DNA of 64,000 bases from Brevundimonas sp. (GCA_003248965.1 QFQU01000015.1:1-64000); one strand, 5' to 3'. Counted from the stretch's first letter, positions 1 through 8,443 are shown. A program made the numbers and translations. The notes: generated from the letters alone by a model not told the origin.

Positions 1-41
1 AGATCGGCTCCCCGGCGGCTTCGGATCAACAGGAGACTGAC

Positions 42-407
42 ATGCAGACCATGGTGTTCACGGGCCGCCTCGCGGCCGACCCCCAGATCAGCGACGACTT
101 CGGCAAGGCGGTCTTCCGTCTGCTCGAACAGCGCGGGACCGACAACGCCGGCAAGCCCCGGCTCGTCGGCGTCAACTGCGTCAGCTGGTCGAAGGGCCTG
201 AACGAGAAGGTCATCGCGCGCGGACTGGCGCAAGGGTGCGAGGCCGTCGTGATCGGTGCCTTCATCGACACCGCCTACACCGCACGCGACGGGTCGGAGC
301 GGACCGCCAAGGAGCTGGTGATCAACCGGCTCACCGTCCTCGACTGGGCGGAAGACCGCCAGGCCGATGCGAGCGCCGACGCGGCTGACGACCGCGCCGC
401 CGCCTGA
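42..407 (+). CDS. Single-stranded DNA-binding protein, short form without acidic tip
   Basis: A 121-residue OB-fold protein of the SSB family, expected to coat single-stranded DNA during transfer or replication of the element. The N-terminus (MQTMVFTGRLAADP) and the central VNCVSW strand match SSB-like proteins. The C-terminus is Ala/Asp-rich and lacks the DDIPF-type acidic tip that recruits partner proteins. The start is set by AGGAGACTGAC directly before the ATG. It lies 39 bp upstream of a second SSB with an almost identical leader, so the two are probably co-transcribed and arose by duplication. Nothing before position 42 can be assigned. Confidence 0.75.
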   Translation: MQTMVFTGRLAADPQISDDFGKAVFRLLEQRGTDNAGKPRLVGVNCVSWSKGLNEKVIARGLAQGCEAVVIGAFIDTAYTARDGSERTAKELVINRLTVLDWAEDRQADASADAADDRAAA

Positions 408-446
408 TCCCCCACAATCCCGATTTTCATTTCAAGGAGACTGACC

Positions 447-872
447 ATGCAAACCCTGACCCTCGAAGGCTATCTGGCCGCAGACCCGTCCATCCTGTCG
501 GCGCAAGGCTCCGGCAAGAAACGCGCGAGCTTCCGCGTCGTGGAAACCACCCGCTTCCGGCGCGCCAACGGCGAACCCGGCGAGCGGACCACCGGCTTCA
601 ACTGCATCTGCTTCAACGAGGCGACGGCTGAGAACTACATCCAGCCCTACGCCCGCAAGGGCAGCCGCGTCGTGATCCAGGGCCATGTCGAAAACGACAC
701 CTGGACCGGCAAGGACGGCGTGGAGCACTACGACCTTCGCCTTGTCGTCAGCGACATCCGGTTGAAGAACCGGCGGGTCGCCGGCGAACCGTCCGAAGAC
801 CGGTCCGGCGTCGCTGACCGGGGCGTCGAGGCAGGCGGCGGCTACGATCTCAACGACGACATCCCGTTCTGA
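447..872 (+). CDS. ssb: Single-stranded DNA-binding protein (SSB)
   Basis: A 141-residue SSB with an OB-fold in roughly residues 1-110 and a canonical acidic C-terminal tip ending in DDIPF, the peptide that docks on SSB-interacting proteins. The start MQTLTLEGYLAADP follows an AGGAGACTGACC ribosome-binding region. It is the second of two tandem SSB genes and ends just before a strong hairpin terminator, so the pair forms a small unit. On mobile elements such extra SSBs usually protect transferred single strands. The chromosomal housekeeping ssb is expected elsewhere. Confidence 0.85.
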   Translation: MQTLTLEGYLAADPSILSAQGSGKKRASFRVVETTRFRRANGEPGERTTGFNCICFNEATAENYIQPYARKGSRVVIQGHVENDTWTGKDGVEHYDLRLVVSDIRLKNRRVAGEPSEDRSGVADRGVEAGGGYDLNDDIPF

Positions 873-889
873 TCCGAACGGGAGATCTG

Positions 890-920
890 AAGGGCCCGGG
901 GCGCAGCGCCCCGGGCCCTT
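890..920 (+). terminator. Intrinsic-type terminator after the ssb pair
   Basis: A perfect 14-bp stem (arms 890-903 and 907-920) with a 3-nt loop lies 17 bp after the second SSB stop, followed by CTTCG. The U-tract is weak, but stem strength and position fit transcription termination. Confidence 0.75.
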
Positions 921-996
921 CTTCGTGCTTGAAGCTCGAAGGCCGGAGGAAGGGCGAGGTCGGGCGAGCCATCGGGGCTCGACGAAGGAGATCGCC

Positions 997-1404
997 ATGT
1001 CCGCCTGGACCCAAGACCGTATCAAACTGCTGAAACGCCTGTGGCCCGAAGGGCTGAGCGCAGAGACCATCGCCCGAGAGCTGGGCGGCGGCCTCACCCG
1101 CAACGCCGTCCTCGGCAAGGTCGCGCGCCTTGGGCTGTCGGAGGCGCGCACAGACGCCCGGCCTCGGCGTGAGGGGGCGCATCGAGACACGCCCGAGCCG
1201 CCGCCCGCTGGCGTCGCGACCATCCTGTCTGTTCGCCGGACGGATTGCCGTTGGCCGTATGGCGAACCGGGTGACGCCGCCTTCAGCCTCTGCGGTCGTC
1301 CGTCTGAACGCGGCGCTTTCTGCGCCGCCCATGCGGCGATCGCCTACCGGCCCGCACCGTTGTCGGTGGAGGGTCTGATGCGCCTCGCGGGCGTGGCTCA
1401 TTGA
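997..1404 (+). CDS. GcrA-family cell-cycle regulator carried by the mobile element
   Basis: A 135-residue GcrA homologue. Residues 1-47 form the GcrA helix-turn-helix (TQDRIKLLKRLWPEGLSAET, then ELGGGLTRNAVLGKVARLGL). The C-terminal half keeps the Cys/His pattern CRWPYGEPG..FSLCGRPS..GAFCAAHAAIAYRP. Chromosomal GcrA binds sigma-70 and activates promoters carrying CcrM-methylated GANTC. This copy has a much shorter linker than the chromosomal gcrA at 31,497. The start at 997 follows AAGGAG with good spacing. The gene stands alone after the ssb terminator. It may tie element functions to the host cell cycle (inference). Confidence 0.85.
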   Translation: MSAWTQDRIKLLKRLWPEGLSAETIARELGGGLTRNAVLGKVARLGLSEARTDARPRREGAHRDTPEPPPAGVATILSVRRTDCRWPYGEPGDAAFSLCGRPSERGAFCAAHAAIAYRPAPLSVEGLMRLAGVAH

Positions 1405-1718
1405 GCCTGGCCCGCTCGCCTGGGGATGCGCCGCCGGCCCGCCGGCGTCGAGGGACGAGAAGATCGATGCCCTCTCGTCCGTATCGGCGCGACGGCGCCG
1501 AATGGGGTCGTCGTCGCGAAGGGCGACAACGACTTGCCCCCACACAACGCCCTCCGATTTTGTCAGATCACCCCGGAAGTCAACGGCTACGCCGTTCCCC
1601 TCCGAAGACCGCAAGCGGCGGTCTCCTCCGGTGACTGCCGGGGTCCCCGATCTGGCCAAAACCGGGGTCGTTGCGCTTGGGGCGCTTCGACATTCTCTTC
1701 TTCAAAAGGAATGGTTCG
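1405..1718. other. Gene-free spacer
   Basis: About 310 bp between the GcrA homologue and the DUF2493 gene. I see no convincing gene or strong hairpin. Its right end holds the AAAAGGA ribosome-binding site of the next gene, so a promoter for that gene is expected here but was not identified. Confidence 0.4.
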
Positions 1719-2657
1719 ATGACCTGCTTCAACACCCCCTTCTCCGCTTCCTCGAAGTCCGACTCCGCCTTCGACGACCTGACCGCGTCCCTGGGGGATG
1801 CGCGTCCGCACCCCACCGAGCAGGCCCTGATCCAGCTCGGGCGCGCCCTGATGACCGAGCTGGTGGACGTGATCTCCGACACCGCTTTGGAGGACTATCA
1901 GACGATCCTGGGAGAAGCCCTGATCGGCGCCTTCCATTCGGCGGCCGGACGCATCGAGCGTGACGCGGACCGGGCCCGGGATGCGATGCGCGCCCTGGAT
2001 CGGGATTTCGACGGATCGGAAGCCGCCGACGTCGAACTTCAGGACGCTACGGCGAAGGCGAGAGCCGGAGATGCTGCGACGCAGGCCTGCGAGCTGATCC
2101 GGGATGCGGCGTCCGAGACCTGGACCATCGCGACCGGAGAGGTCTGGACCGCCTGGCGGGGAAGCCGGCGAGGCACCCATCTGACGGCGGCCCAGCTGGA
2201 GGCGAAACAGGCGATCCGGGCGATCCGGAATCGTAGGTCCGGAGAGGCCGATCCGGGCGGTCCGGTGATCGCCTTCCGGGGCGCGCCGACGGCGGACACG
2301 GCCGAGGACGCCGGGCGGATCTTCGACGCCCTGAATTGGGCGAAGGCGGAGTGGCCGGACATGGCGCTCGCGACGACCGGAGCGAAGGGATCCGAAAAGC
2401 TGGCGATCAAATGGGCCCAGCAGAAAGGGGTGAAGCTGATCCTCGCCCGGGCGGATTTCGACCGGAACGGAAAGGCGGCTCCCTTCAGGGCGAACGACGA
2501 GTTGATCGCTCTTGAGCCGGAGGTCTGCCTCACCCTGGTCCATTCACTGGCCGGGGTGCGGGAGGATCAGCGGCCGTTCGGACCGGCGCTCAACCTGGGC
2601 CAGAAAGCGATGGAGAACGGGCTGCGGCACGTGCCCATCAAGGCCCGGGCCGCCTGA
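1719..2657 (+). CDS. DUF2493 (SLOG-like) protein
   Basis: A 312-residue protein whose C-terminal part from about residue 180 (GPVIAFRGAP, ALATTGAKGSEKLAIKWA, KGVKLILARADFDRNGKAAP) matches the DUF2493 family of the SLOG/YpsA-like nucleotide-binding fold, common on alphaproteobacterial plasmids and integrative elements. Residues 1-175 look helical and are less recognisable. The start is the ATG 8 bp after AAAAGGA. An upstream in-frame ATG has no ribosome-binding site. A strong terminator follows. The biochemical role is unknown; nucleotide or ligand sensing is inferred from the fold. Confidence 0.75.
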   Translation: MTCFNTPFSASSKSDSAFDDLTASLGDARPHPTEQALIQLGRALMTELVDVISDTALEDYQTILGEALIGAFHSAAGRIERDADRARDAMRALDRDFDGSEAADVELQDATAKARAGDAATQACELIRDAASETWTIATGEVWTAWRGSRRGTHLTAAQLEAKQAIRAIRNRRSGEADPGGPVIAFRGAPTADTAEDAGRIFDALNWAKAEWPDMALATTGAKGSEKLAIKWAQQKGVKLILARADFDRNGKAAPFRANDELIALEPEVCLTLVHSLAGVREDQRPFGPALNLGQKAMENGLRHVPIKARAA

Positions 2658-2679
2658 GACATCACGACCGGGATCAACG

Positions 2680-2709
2680 ACCCGCTCGGCTTCGGCCGGG
2701 CGGGTTTTT
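2680..2709 (+). terminator. Intrinsic terminator after the DUF2493 gene
   Basis: An 11-bp stem (2680-2690 with 2695-2705, one G-U pair) and TTCG tetraloop are followed by TTTTT, 22 bp after the DUF2493 stop. Confidence 0.85.
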
Positions 2710-2944
2710 CTTTGTCGACCGGGGGATTTCCGTCGGTCTTGCCGGATGTTGATCGGTCGTGTTTCGTGTTGGTGAAGGTAGGCGGGAATCGTCAGATTGG
2801 GGGCTTAGGGCAAGATAAAAGAGGGGTTTTGGCCTTCTGTTTTTCTCAGCCCCGGCAGACACTTGTGACGATTGCGGAGAGGGTCGTCGACTTGCGCTGA
2901 GTTGAGGCCTGATTCCGCGCCGACGACAGGCCGGAGCGCCGATC

Positions 2945-4192
2945 ATGCAGGTCCGAACCGCCATAGAGGTGCGCCTCGCCCAAGCGTCGAAGGACGACGT
3001 CTCGACCCTGAAGGTGCGGCTTCCGCAGCGGCTGAAGTCGGACAAGACCAGCGTCCGGATCGCCATGTTCCAGAGGCTCGCGGCCTCTCGTCTGTTCGCC
3101 TACGGGGACCGCGCCGGGTGTCTCCGCGCGGCCCAGAACCGCTCGGGTCGTCCCTTCCGTCTGGACGTCCGGCAGCGGGTCACGGTCAAGGCGCTGGTGT
3201 CGCGACACATGGGAAAAGGCTTCGCCAGGGGCGCGGCGCTCGCCGCCCACATCGCCTATCTCGCCCGCATGGGCGCGGGCGAGGACGGCGAGCGGGCCGC
3301 CTTCTTCGGACCGGTGCGTGAGGGGATAGATGCGGCCGACGCCACGGAGGGCTGGGCGAAGGACAGGCATCATTTCCGCTTCATAATTTCACCTGAACAC
3401 GGCGATCGGATTTCGGATCTACAGGGCTTCACCAGGGAGGTCATGTCGCGGGTCGCCGACGACCTCGGGGAGCCGGGTCTGAACTGGATCGCCGTCTGCC
3501 ATTTCGACACCGACCAGCCGCACGCCCATGTGCTGGTCCGGGGGCGACGAAGCGATGGCCGGGACCTCGTGATCCCGCGCGACTACATCGGCTACGGCTT
3601 CCGCGCCCGGGCGCAGGAAGTCGCGCAGGAGCGGCTCGGGGACCTCAGCCGCCAGGACGCCGAACGGCGGGTCTGGCGGGAGACAGAGGCGGACCGCTTC
3701 ACCGCCTTCGATCGGCGCCTGATCGCGGCCGCGGACGCCGACCGGTGTGTCAATGACGGGATCGGCGGAACGGATGCGTGGACCGCGCTTACCCGGGGGC
3801 GGTTGCGCCACCTCGAGCGTCTCGGGCTCGCCGTGCGGTCCGGCAGACGGTTTCAACTCTCCACCGACCTCGAGGCGAAGCTTCGTCGTCTCCAGCTTTC
3901 GAAGGACGTCATCCGGACCCTGAACCAAAGACGGCTCGAGGGCGCGCGTTCGACCGAACAACTCGGCAAGGCGCCGGTCCGTGGCAAGGTCGTCAAGACC
4001 GGCTTCCATGACGAGCTGGGCGGATCCGCCTATGTGGTGGTGCGCGCCGCTGACGGCTCCGAACACTACGGGCGGCTCGGCGTCGGCAAGGCGGCGCCGG
4101 CCATGGGCAAGACCGTCACCCTCTCTCTCGATGCGCGCGGTTTCGCGCAGGTTCTCACCGGCAAGCAGCTCGGGCAGGATCTGGGTCGATGA
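2945..4192 (+). CDS. VirD2/MobA-like relaxase
   Basis: A 415-residue conjugative relaxase, expected to nick the element's origin of transfer and pilot the strand. Motifs include HIAYLAR near residue 102, HFRFIISPEHG near 143, and the metal-binding triad HFDTDQPHAHVLVRG (His186, His193, His195), typical of VirD2-like relaxases with a DUF3363 region. Family members are often 600 or more residues, so the C-terminal part looks shortened. The ATG follows GGAG at 8-9 bp. The 235-bp gap upstream (2710-2944) contains an AT-richer stretch and is the natural place for oriT, but no nick site was recognised. It converges with the acyl-CoA synthetase gene. Confidence 0.85.
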   Translation: MQVRTAIEVRLAQASKDDVSTLKVRLPQRLKSDKTSVRIAMFQRLAASRLFAYGDRAGCLRAAQNRSGRPFRLDVRQRVTVKALVSRHMGKGFARGAALAAHIAYLARMGAGEDGERAAFFGPVREGIDAADATEGWAKDRHHFRFIISPEHGDRISDLQGFTREVMSRVADDLGEPGLNWIAVCHFDTDQPHAHVLVRGRRSDGRDLVIPRDYIGYGFRARAQEVAQERLGDLSRQDAERRVWRETEADRFTAFDRRLIAAADADRCVNDGIGGTDAWTALTRGRLRHLERLGLAVRSGRRFQLSTDLEAKLRRLQLSKDVIRTLNQRRLEGARSTEQLGKAPVRGKVVKTGFHDELGGSAYVVVRAADGSEHYGRLGVGKAAPAMGKTVTLSLDARGFAQVLTGKQLGQDLGR

Positions 4193-4198
4193 GCCGGG

Positions 4199-6052
4199 TC
4201 AGGCGACCCCGCGCACGGTCATCTCGCAGGTGAACGCCGACAGGATTTCGCTAATGTTCGCCGCATCGATCTCCGGAGGCACGACGACGTCCAGGGCCAG
4301 CTGACCGGCTTCCCGCTCATGCCCCTCGATACCAATGGCCACCCCGGGGACGAGGGCTTCCAGCCGGGCCCTGGCGGCGATGATCATGGCGTCCAGCCGC
4401 AGGCGCGGGAGATAGACCTTGCCGACCGCCGTCAGCGGCAGCGCATCCATGACCCGGATCGCCTTCGGCAAGGCCGGGCGCTCGGCGGTCTCGCGCTCGG
4501 CGAAGGACATGAGGTCCTCGGTGGTCACAGCCGCGCCGGGCTTGAGCACGACATAGGCGACCGGGACTTCGCCGGCATAGGCGTCGGGTTGGCCCACCGC
4601 CGCGGCCGCCGCCACCGCGGGATGCCGCAGAAGCATGCTCTCGATCAGGGCGGGGTCGATGTTGTGGCCGCCACGAATGATCACGTCCTTGGCCCTGCCG
4701 CAGATGAAGAGCTTCCCGTCTTCGTCGAACCGGGCCAGATCCCCCGAGTTCAACGCGTCGTCGATGAACACCCCGTCCCTCTGGTCGGGGTCGAGGTAGC
4801 CGGGCGAGACCGTCGGACCTGAGACGACGAGGACGCCCGGCTCTCCGGGGGCGCAGAGATCGCCCAGGCCGCCCTCCGCGGTCCGGCGACGCAGAGCGAG
4901 GCGCGTATAGGGCAGCCTCAGCCCGACCGACCCGATCGTGGCCCTCCCTCCTGAGGGATCGATCGCGGTGGCGCCGCCGGTCTCGGTCATTCCGAGGATT
5001 TCATGCAATCGCAGGCGCGTCGCCGCCTCGAACCGATCTGCGATGACGCGGGGGGTCGCCGCCGCGCCGGTGATCGCCACCCTGACACCGCTGAGATCAG
5101 CGTCGACAGGATGGTCCAGGATCGCGCTGAGGGCGGTCGGCACCGCACCAAGGACGGTGACGCCGTGGGCTTCGGCGATGCGCCAGAAGCCCCGCACCAT
5201 GGCGGGGTTCCTCAGGCCGGCGGGCGACAGCATCAGCACGGTCGCCCCGTGGGCGAAGAAGGCGAGGCTCGTGGCGATAGCCCCGCCGACGTGAAACAGC
5301 GGCATGCCGTTGGTGACCACGTCATCCGCTGAAATCCCCAGCAAGGCCCCGACGCCGAGGGCCGCCGCGAGCTGGTTGCGGTGGGTATGCGCCACGAGCT
5401 TCGGCGCGCCCGTCGTGCCGCCCGTGTGGAAATAGGCGACGATGTCCTGCGGGTCGCTCGAGGCGGCGAAGGTCAGGCCGTCGCCTCGCTGCAATGAAGA
5501 GGCGTCTGCGAGGTCGAGCGCGTTCGCCTGTCCTGCCGGCGCCGACACGCAGACAATACGGACCCCTGGCAGTCGCTCGGCGAGGCTCCGCGCCTTGGAC
5601 CAGATGTCCGGCGAGATTTCCGGACCACAGGACACGAGAAGCGCCGCCCCCGAGGCCTCGATGAGATCCGCCAGATGATCCGGGCTCAGTAGCGGGTTCA
5701 GCGGCACCGCGAAGCCTGCGGTCTCAGCCGCCCAGAGAGTGACGTGGGTCTCGAAGAGTGAGGGCAGGAGGTAGGCGACGCCGACGCCCGGACCGCCGAG
5801 CGCTGCGAACAGATTGGCGGTTCGGGTGATCCCGGCCAACAAATCCGCATAGGAGAGCCGCTCCGGTCTTTCGTCACGCTCGCCGGTTCGGACCATCGCC
5901 AGGGCGGTCCGGTCGCCGTGCTCCAGAGCGGATCTCTGGAACAGCTCATAGACGGTCGGGGCGATCCGCCGCTCCAGCGGTTCGGCGCGCTCGAAGCGTT
6001 CGATATCCGCCGGCGTGACGAGACCGGAAGCGGGATGGGCTAGGTCAGGCAT
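4199..6052 (-). CDS. AMP-binding acyl-CoA synthetase
   Basis: A 617-residue adenylate-forming enzyme that should activate a carboxylic or fatty acid to its CoA thioester. The P-loop-like motif HTGGTTGAPKLVAHTH sits near residue 210, the adenylate motif LHEILGMTETGG near 350, and the C-terminal subdomain carries GRAKDVIIRGGHNIDP and the catalytic-lysine region LPLTAVGKVYLPRL. A GGGAGAAC ribosome-binding site precedes the ATG. It lies 66 bp downstream of an AraC-type regulator on the same strand, suggesting regulated cargo. The C-terminus extends beyond the usual end, so the substrate cannot be assigned. Confidence 0.85.
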   Translation of the reverse strand: MPDLAHPASGLVTPADIERFERAEPLERRIAPTVYELFQRSALEHGDRTALAMVRTGERDERPERLSYADLLAGITRTANLFAALGGPGVGVAYLLPSLFETHVTLWAAETAGFAVPLNPLLSPDHLADLIEASGAALLVSCGPEISPDIWSKARSLAERLPGVRIVCVSAPAGQANALDLADASSLQRGDGLTFAASSDPQDIVAYFHTGGTTGAPKLVAHTHRNQLAAALGVGALLGISADDVVTNGMPLFHVGGAIATSLAFFAHGATVLMLSPAGLRNPAMVRGFWRIAEAHGVTVLGAVPTALSAILDHPVDADLSGVRVAITGAAATPRVIADRFEAATRLRLHEILGMTETGGATAIDPSGGRATIGSVGLRLPYTRLALRRRTAEGGLGDLCAPGEPGVLVVSGPTVSPGYLDPDQRDGVFIDDALNSGDLARFDEDGKLFICGRAKDVIIRGGHNIDPALIESMLLRHPAVAAAAAVGQPDAYAGEVPVAYVVLKPGAAVTTEDLMSFAERETAERPALPKAIRVMDALPLTAVGKVYLPRLRLDAMIIAARARLEALVPGVAIGIEGHEREAGQLALDVVVPPEIDAANISEILSAFTCEMTVRGVA

Positions 6053-6118
6053 GGGTGTTCTCCCGGACTGCTTTTTTCGGCAGTCTAGGCGGCGACCGGA
6101 GACCGGGCTTGTATCGAA

Positions 6119-6835
6119 CTAGTTGATGATCTGGAGGACGTCGGGCCGCCGGAGCCGTGACGGCGGATAGCCGTAGTAGGTCATGAAGGTCCGGCTCATC
6201 TGCGCGAGGTCATAGAACCCCACATCCTGGGCCACCGTCGTGAGGTCGGCTCCCGTCTGCAAGGCGGCCAGCGCGCGGCGGAACCGGCGCCAGATCAGGT
6301 AGGAGCGAACGGGCAGACCGAGCGCCCGGGCGACGCCCGGCTCGGGTGAGCTGTTGCAGGCGGCGTCGGGATCGTCGAGCCGATCCAGCGCCGCCTGCAC
6401 CCAGGTCGGGTGAGCGCCGGGGTCTTCGATGCCGGCGAGAAGGCGACGACCCAGGTCTGTCGTGAGTTCGCCGAGGTCCGTGGAGTCCGCCTCCTGGATC
6501 GAACGCTGCAGATCGGTCGAAAAGGGCGCGACGGTCTCGACCGACAGCGTTTTGACCCGGTCTCCGGCCATGCGTGCGAGCCCGCGGTGAAGCGGGTGTC
6601 CCGGCTCGAGACTGAGGCTGATGAGGTCGCAGTCGATCGCCCGAAGGCCCCTCGAAAAGTTTGGCGGAATGAGCACCGCCCGTCCTCGCCAGAAGGCCCG
6701 CCCCTTGCCGTCGATCAGCGCGAAGGCCTTGTCATTGGCGGACCAGGCGATGACCGCCGCCGGCCGTCGCGTCGGGCCGCTGGTCACCGTCGGCGCGTCG
6801 ATCGCCAGCAGGTGGTCGCCGAGTTGAACGCGCAT
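6119..6835 (-). CDS. AraC-family transcriptional regulator
   Basis: A 238-residue regulator with a cupin-like N-terminal sensing region and a C-terminal AraC/XylS double helix-turn-helix. The second helix-turn-helix reads TTVAQDVGFYDLAQMSRTFM followed by YYGYPPSRL. The ATG has GGAGGCGCC upstream. It precedes the acyl-CoA synthetase gene on the same strand and most likely controls it. The ligand is unknown. Confidence 0.8.
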   Translation of the reverse strand: MRVQLGDHLLAIDAPTVTSGPTRRPAAVIAWSANDKAFALIDGKGRAFWRGRAVLIPPNFSRGLRAIDCDLISLSLEPGHPLHRGLARMAGDRVKTLSVETVAPFSTDLQRSIQEADSTDLGELTTDLGRRLLAGIEDPGAHPTWVQAALDRLDDPDAACNSSPEPGVARALGLPVRSYLIWRRFRRALAALQTGADLTTVAQDVGFYDLAQMSRTFMTYYGYPPSRLRRPDVLQIIN

Positions 6836-6906
6836 GGTCAGGCGCCTCCGAGGACCGAAGGCCTGAGCCTAGGCCTGACGATCCCCCTGGCCAAGAGAGA
6901 TCGGCG

Positions 6907-7485
6907 TCAAGCCGCTTCCGGGAAGACCTTTTCGACGGACAGACTGCCCTCTGGAAGGGCGCGAAGCAGTTCGACCTCGGGCTTGCGGAGATCCAGCCAG
7001 TCGAGGGCGGCTTCCGGCCTCAACAGCACGATCTGGCGATCATGGTAGGGGGCGATGTCCGGTCCCGGCTCCGTGGTCAGCATGGCGAAGGCGCCGTCTC
7101 GAACCAGACCGGCGACCCAGAAGATCGGCGCCTCGGCCATCGTGAACCGCCACTTGGTCTTGCGCTTCTGACCGGGCTCGGCGTCGGTGAATTCGAAGAA
7201 GCCGTCGGCGGGGATCAGGCACCTGGTCACGCCGTCGAAGGATCGACCGTCAGATCGGAAGTTGAACACGGGTCTTCCCTGCGGCGACTTCCAGGCCCAT
7301 GGCGACACGATCAGTTGCGCGCCGTCGGGACCGCGGGTGATGATCGGAGCCCGGTCGCCGATACGGATCGAGGCCATCGGTCCGAAGTTGGGCATGCCGC
7401 CGGGGAAGACGAGACGGTCTCCCGTGCGGTTGAAGGTCTCGATCACTTCGTCGAACGGCAGGATGAGCTGATACTCGTTGCACAT
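6907..7485 (-). CDS. SOS response-associated peptidase (SRAP/YedK/HMCES family)
   Basis: A 192-residue SRAP protein. This family crosslinks to abasic sites in single-stranded DNA through Cys2 and protects them. The invariant Cys2 is present (MCNEYQLI), as are the central Asn (VFNFRS), the RCLIPADGFFEF strand with its catalytic Glu, and the His of YHDRQIVLL. The protein is a little shorter than the usual 210-230 residues but keeps all key positions. GGGAGG precedes the ATG. It is divergent from the SOS-inducible imuA-imuB-dnaE2 operon, a sensible partner. A terminator-like hairpin lies in its leader. Confidence 0.85.
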   Translation of the reverse strand: MCNEYQLILPFDEVIETFNRTGDRLVFPGGMPNFGPMASIRIGDRAPIITRGPDGAQLIVSPWAWKSPQGRPVFNFRSDGRSFDGVTRCLIPADGFFEFTDAEPGQKRKTKWRFTMAEAPIFWVAGLVRDGAFAMLTTEPGPDIAPYHDRQIVLLRPEAALDWLDLRKPEVELLRALPEGSLSVEKVFPEAA

Positions 7486-7527
7486 GCGGACCTCCCTCTA
7501 CCGGCTCCATTGATCGCCGAGTTCACC

Positions 7528-7555
7528 AAAAAAGCCAGCGACCACCGTCGCTGGC
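7528..7555 (-). terminator. Minus-strand intrinsic terminator inside the SRAP leader
   Basis: A perfect 9-bp stem (7534-7542 with 7547-7555), 4-nt loop, followed on the minus strand by six T (7533 to 7528). It lies 42 bp upstream of the SRAP start with no upstream minus-strand gene, so it could attenuate SRAP or end a short RNA from the imuA promoter region. Confidence 0.7.
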
Positions 7556-7638
7556 GGCCCTGACCGGCGGTCCACAGGTCGCCCGGCGAAGGGGATAAGG
7601 GATGAGCGAAGGTTGACTCTTTCCTCCATACAGAACCA

Positions 7639-7653
7639 GAACATTACAAGAAC
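7639..7653 (+). promoter_or_regulatory. LexA (SOS) box of imuA
   Basis: GAAC-N7-GAAC, the reverse complement of the alphaproteobacterial LexA site GTTC-N7-GTTC, lies 31 bp before the imuA start codon. It probably represses imuA-imuB-dnaE2 and perhaps also the divergent SRAP gene. Confidence 0.85.
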
Positions 7654-7684
7654 ATTTATCAGCCTTGGGAACAGGAGGCTTCTC

Positions 7685-8443
7685 ATGCATGCCCGCCTTC
7701 CTGCCGGGCTCGACAGACTGCGCGATCAAATCCGCACCCTTGAGCAGGGCGGCCGGAGCGCCACGGCTGTGTTGCCCTTCGGGGTGACGCACCTCGATCG
7801 TCATCTCCCCGGCGGCGGCCTTTCTCTGGGCGCTGTCCATGAGGTCGCAGGCGGAGGCGAGGAAGCCGTGGACGGCGCTGCGGCCGCCCTGTTCGCGGCA
7901 GGGATCGCCGCCCGGCGACCCGGTCAGGTGTTGTGGTGCGTGACCCGCCCCGACCTCTTCGCCCCGGCCCTGCGCCAGGCCGGGCTGGGGCCGGACCGGG
8001 TGATCTATGTCGAGGCCGGGGACGAGCCGTCCCTCCTCGCCTGCTTCGAGGAAGGCCTTCGCCATCCGGGGCTGGCCGCCGTCGTGGCCGAAACCGCCCG
8101 CCTGAGCCTCGTCGCTTCCCGACGGCTGCAACTGGCCGCCGAAGGCTCGGGCGGCCTGGGTCTGGCGGTCCGGCGATGGCGACGCGCTTCCGACGCCGCC
8201 GACTTCGGTCAGCACACCGCCTCCGCCACCCGATGGCGCATCAGCCCGGCCCCGTCATCTCCCTTGCCCGTGCCGGGCGTGGGGCGGGCGCGCTGGTTCG
8301 TCGAACTCATCCGTTGTCGCGGCGCCGAGGCCGCGGATTTCACCCTGGAAGCCTGTGATGAGACGGGTCGTCTCGCTCTACCTGCCGAACTGGCCCGTCG
8401 ATCGTCTGCGACGCGGACTGGCGGACGCCGCGCCGTCGCCTGA
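7685..8443 (+). CDS. imuA: ImuA, RecA-like SOS mutagenesis protein
   Basis: A 252-residue protein of the ImuA family, a RecA-related ATPase-like factor that works with ImuB and DnaE2 in damage-induced mutagenesis. Recognisable segments are VLPFGVTHLDRHLPGGGLSL near residue 33, VLWCVTRPDLFAPAL, and LAAVVAETARLSLVASRRLQLAAEGSGGLG. The start at 7685 is chosen because AGGAGG lies 7 bp upstream and the LexA box must be outside the gene. An earlier in-frame start would run through the SOS box. The 3' end overlaps imuB by 86 bp, indicating translational coupling. Confidence 0.88.
   Translation: MHARLPAGLDRLRDQIRTLEQGGRSATAVLPFGVTHLDRHLPGGGLSLGAVHEVAGGGEEAVDGAAAALFAAGIAARRPGQVLWCVTRPDLFAPALRQAGLGPDRVIYVEAGDEPSLLACFEEGLRHPGLAAVVAETARLSLVASRRLQLAAEGSGGLGLAVRRWRRASDAADFGQHTASATRWRISPAPSSPLPVPGVGRARWFVELIRCRGAEAADFTLEACDETGRLALPAELARRSSATRTGGRRAVA

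Noticed and set aside
2712..2900. 62-codon open frame between the DUF2493 gene and the relaxase
   Set aside because: No ribosome-binding site, starts next to the terminator, and lies in the likely oriT/promoter region.
7498..7686. Minus-strand 62-codon frame across the imuA promoter
   Set aside because: It spans the LexA box and the terminator hairpin and has no ribosome-binding site.
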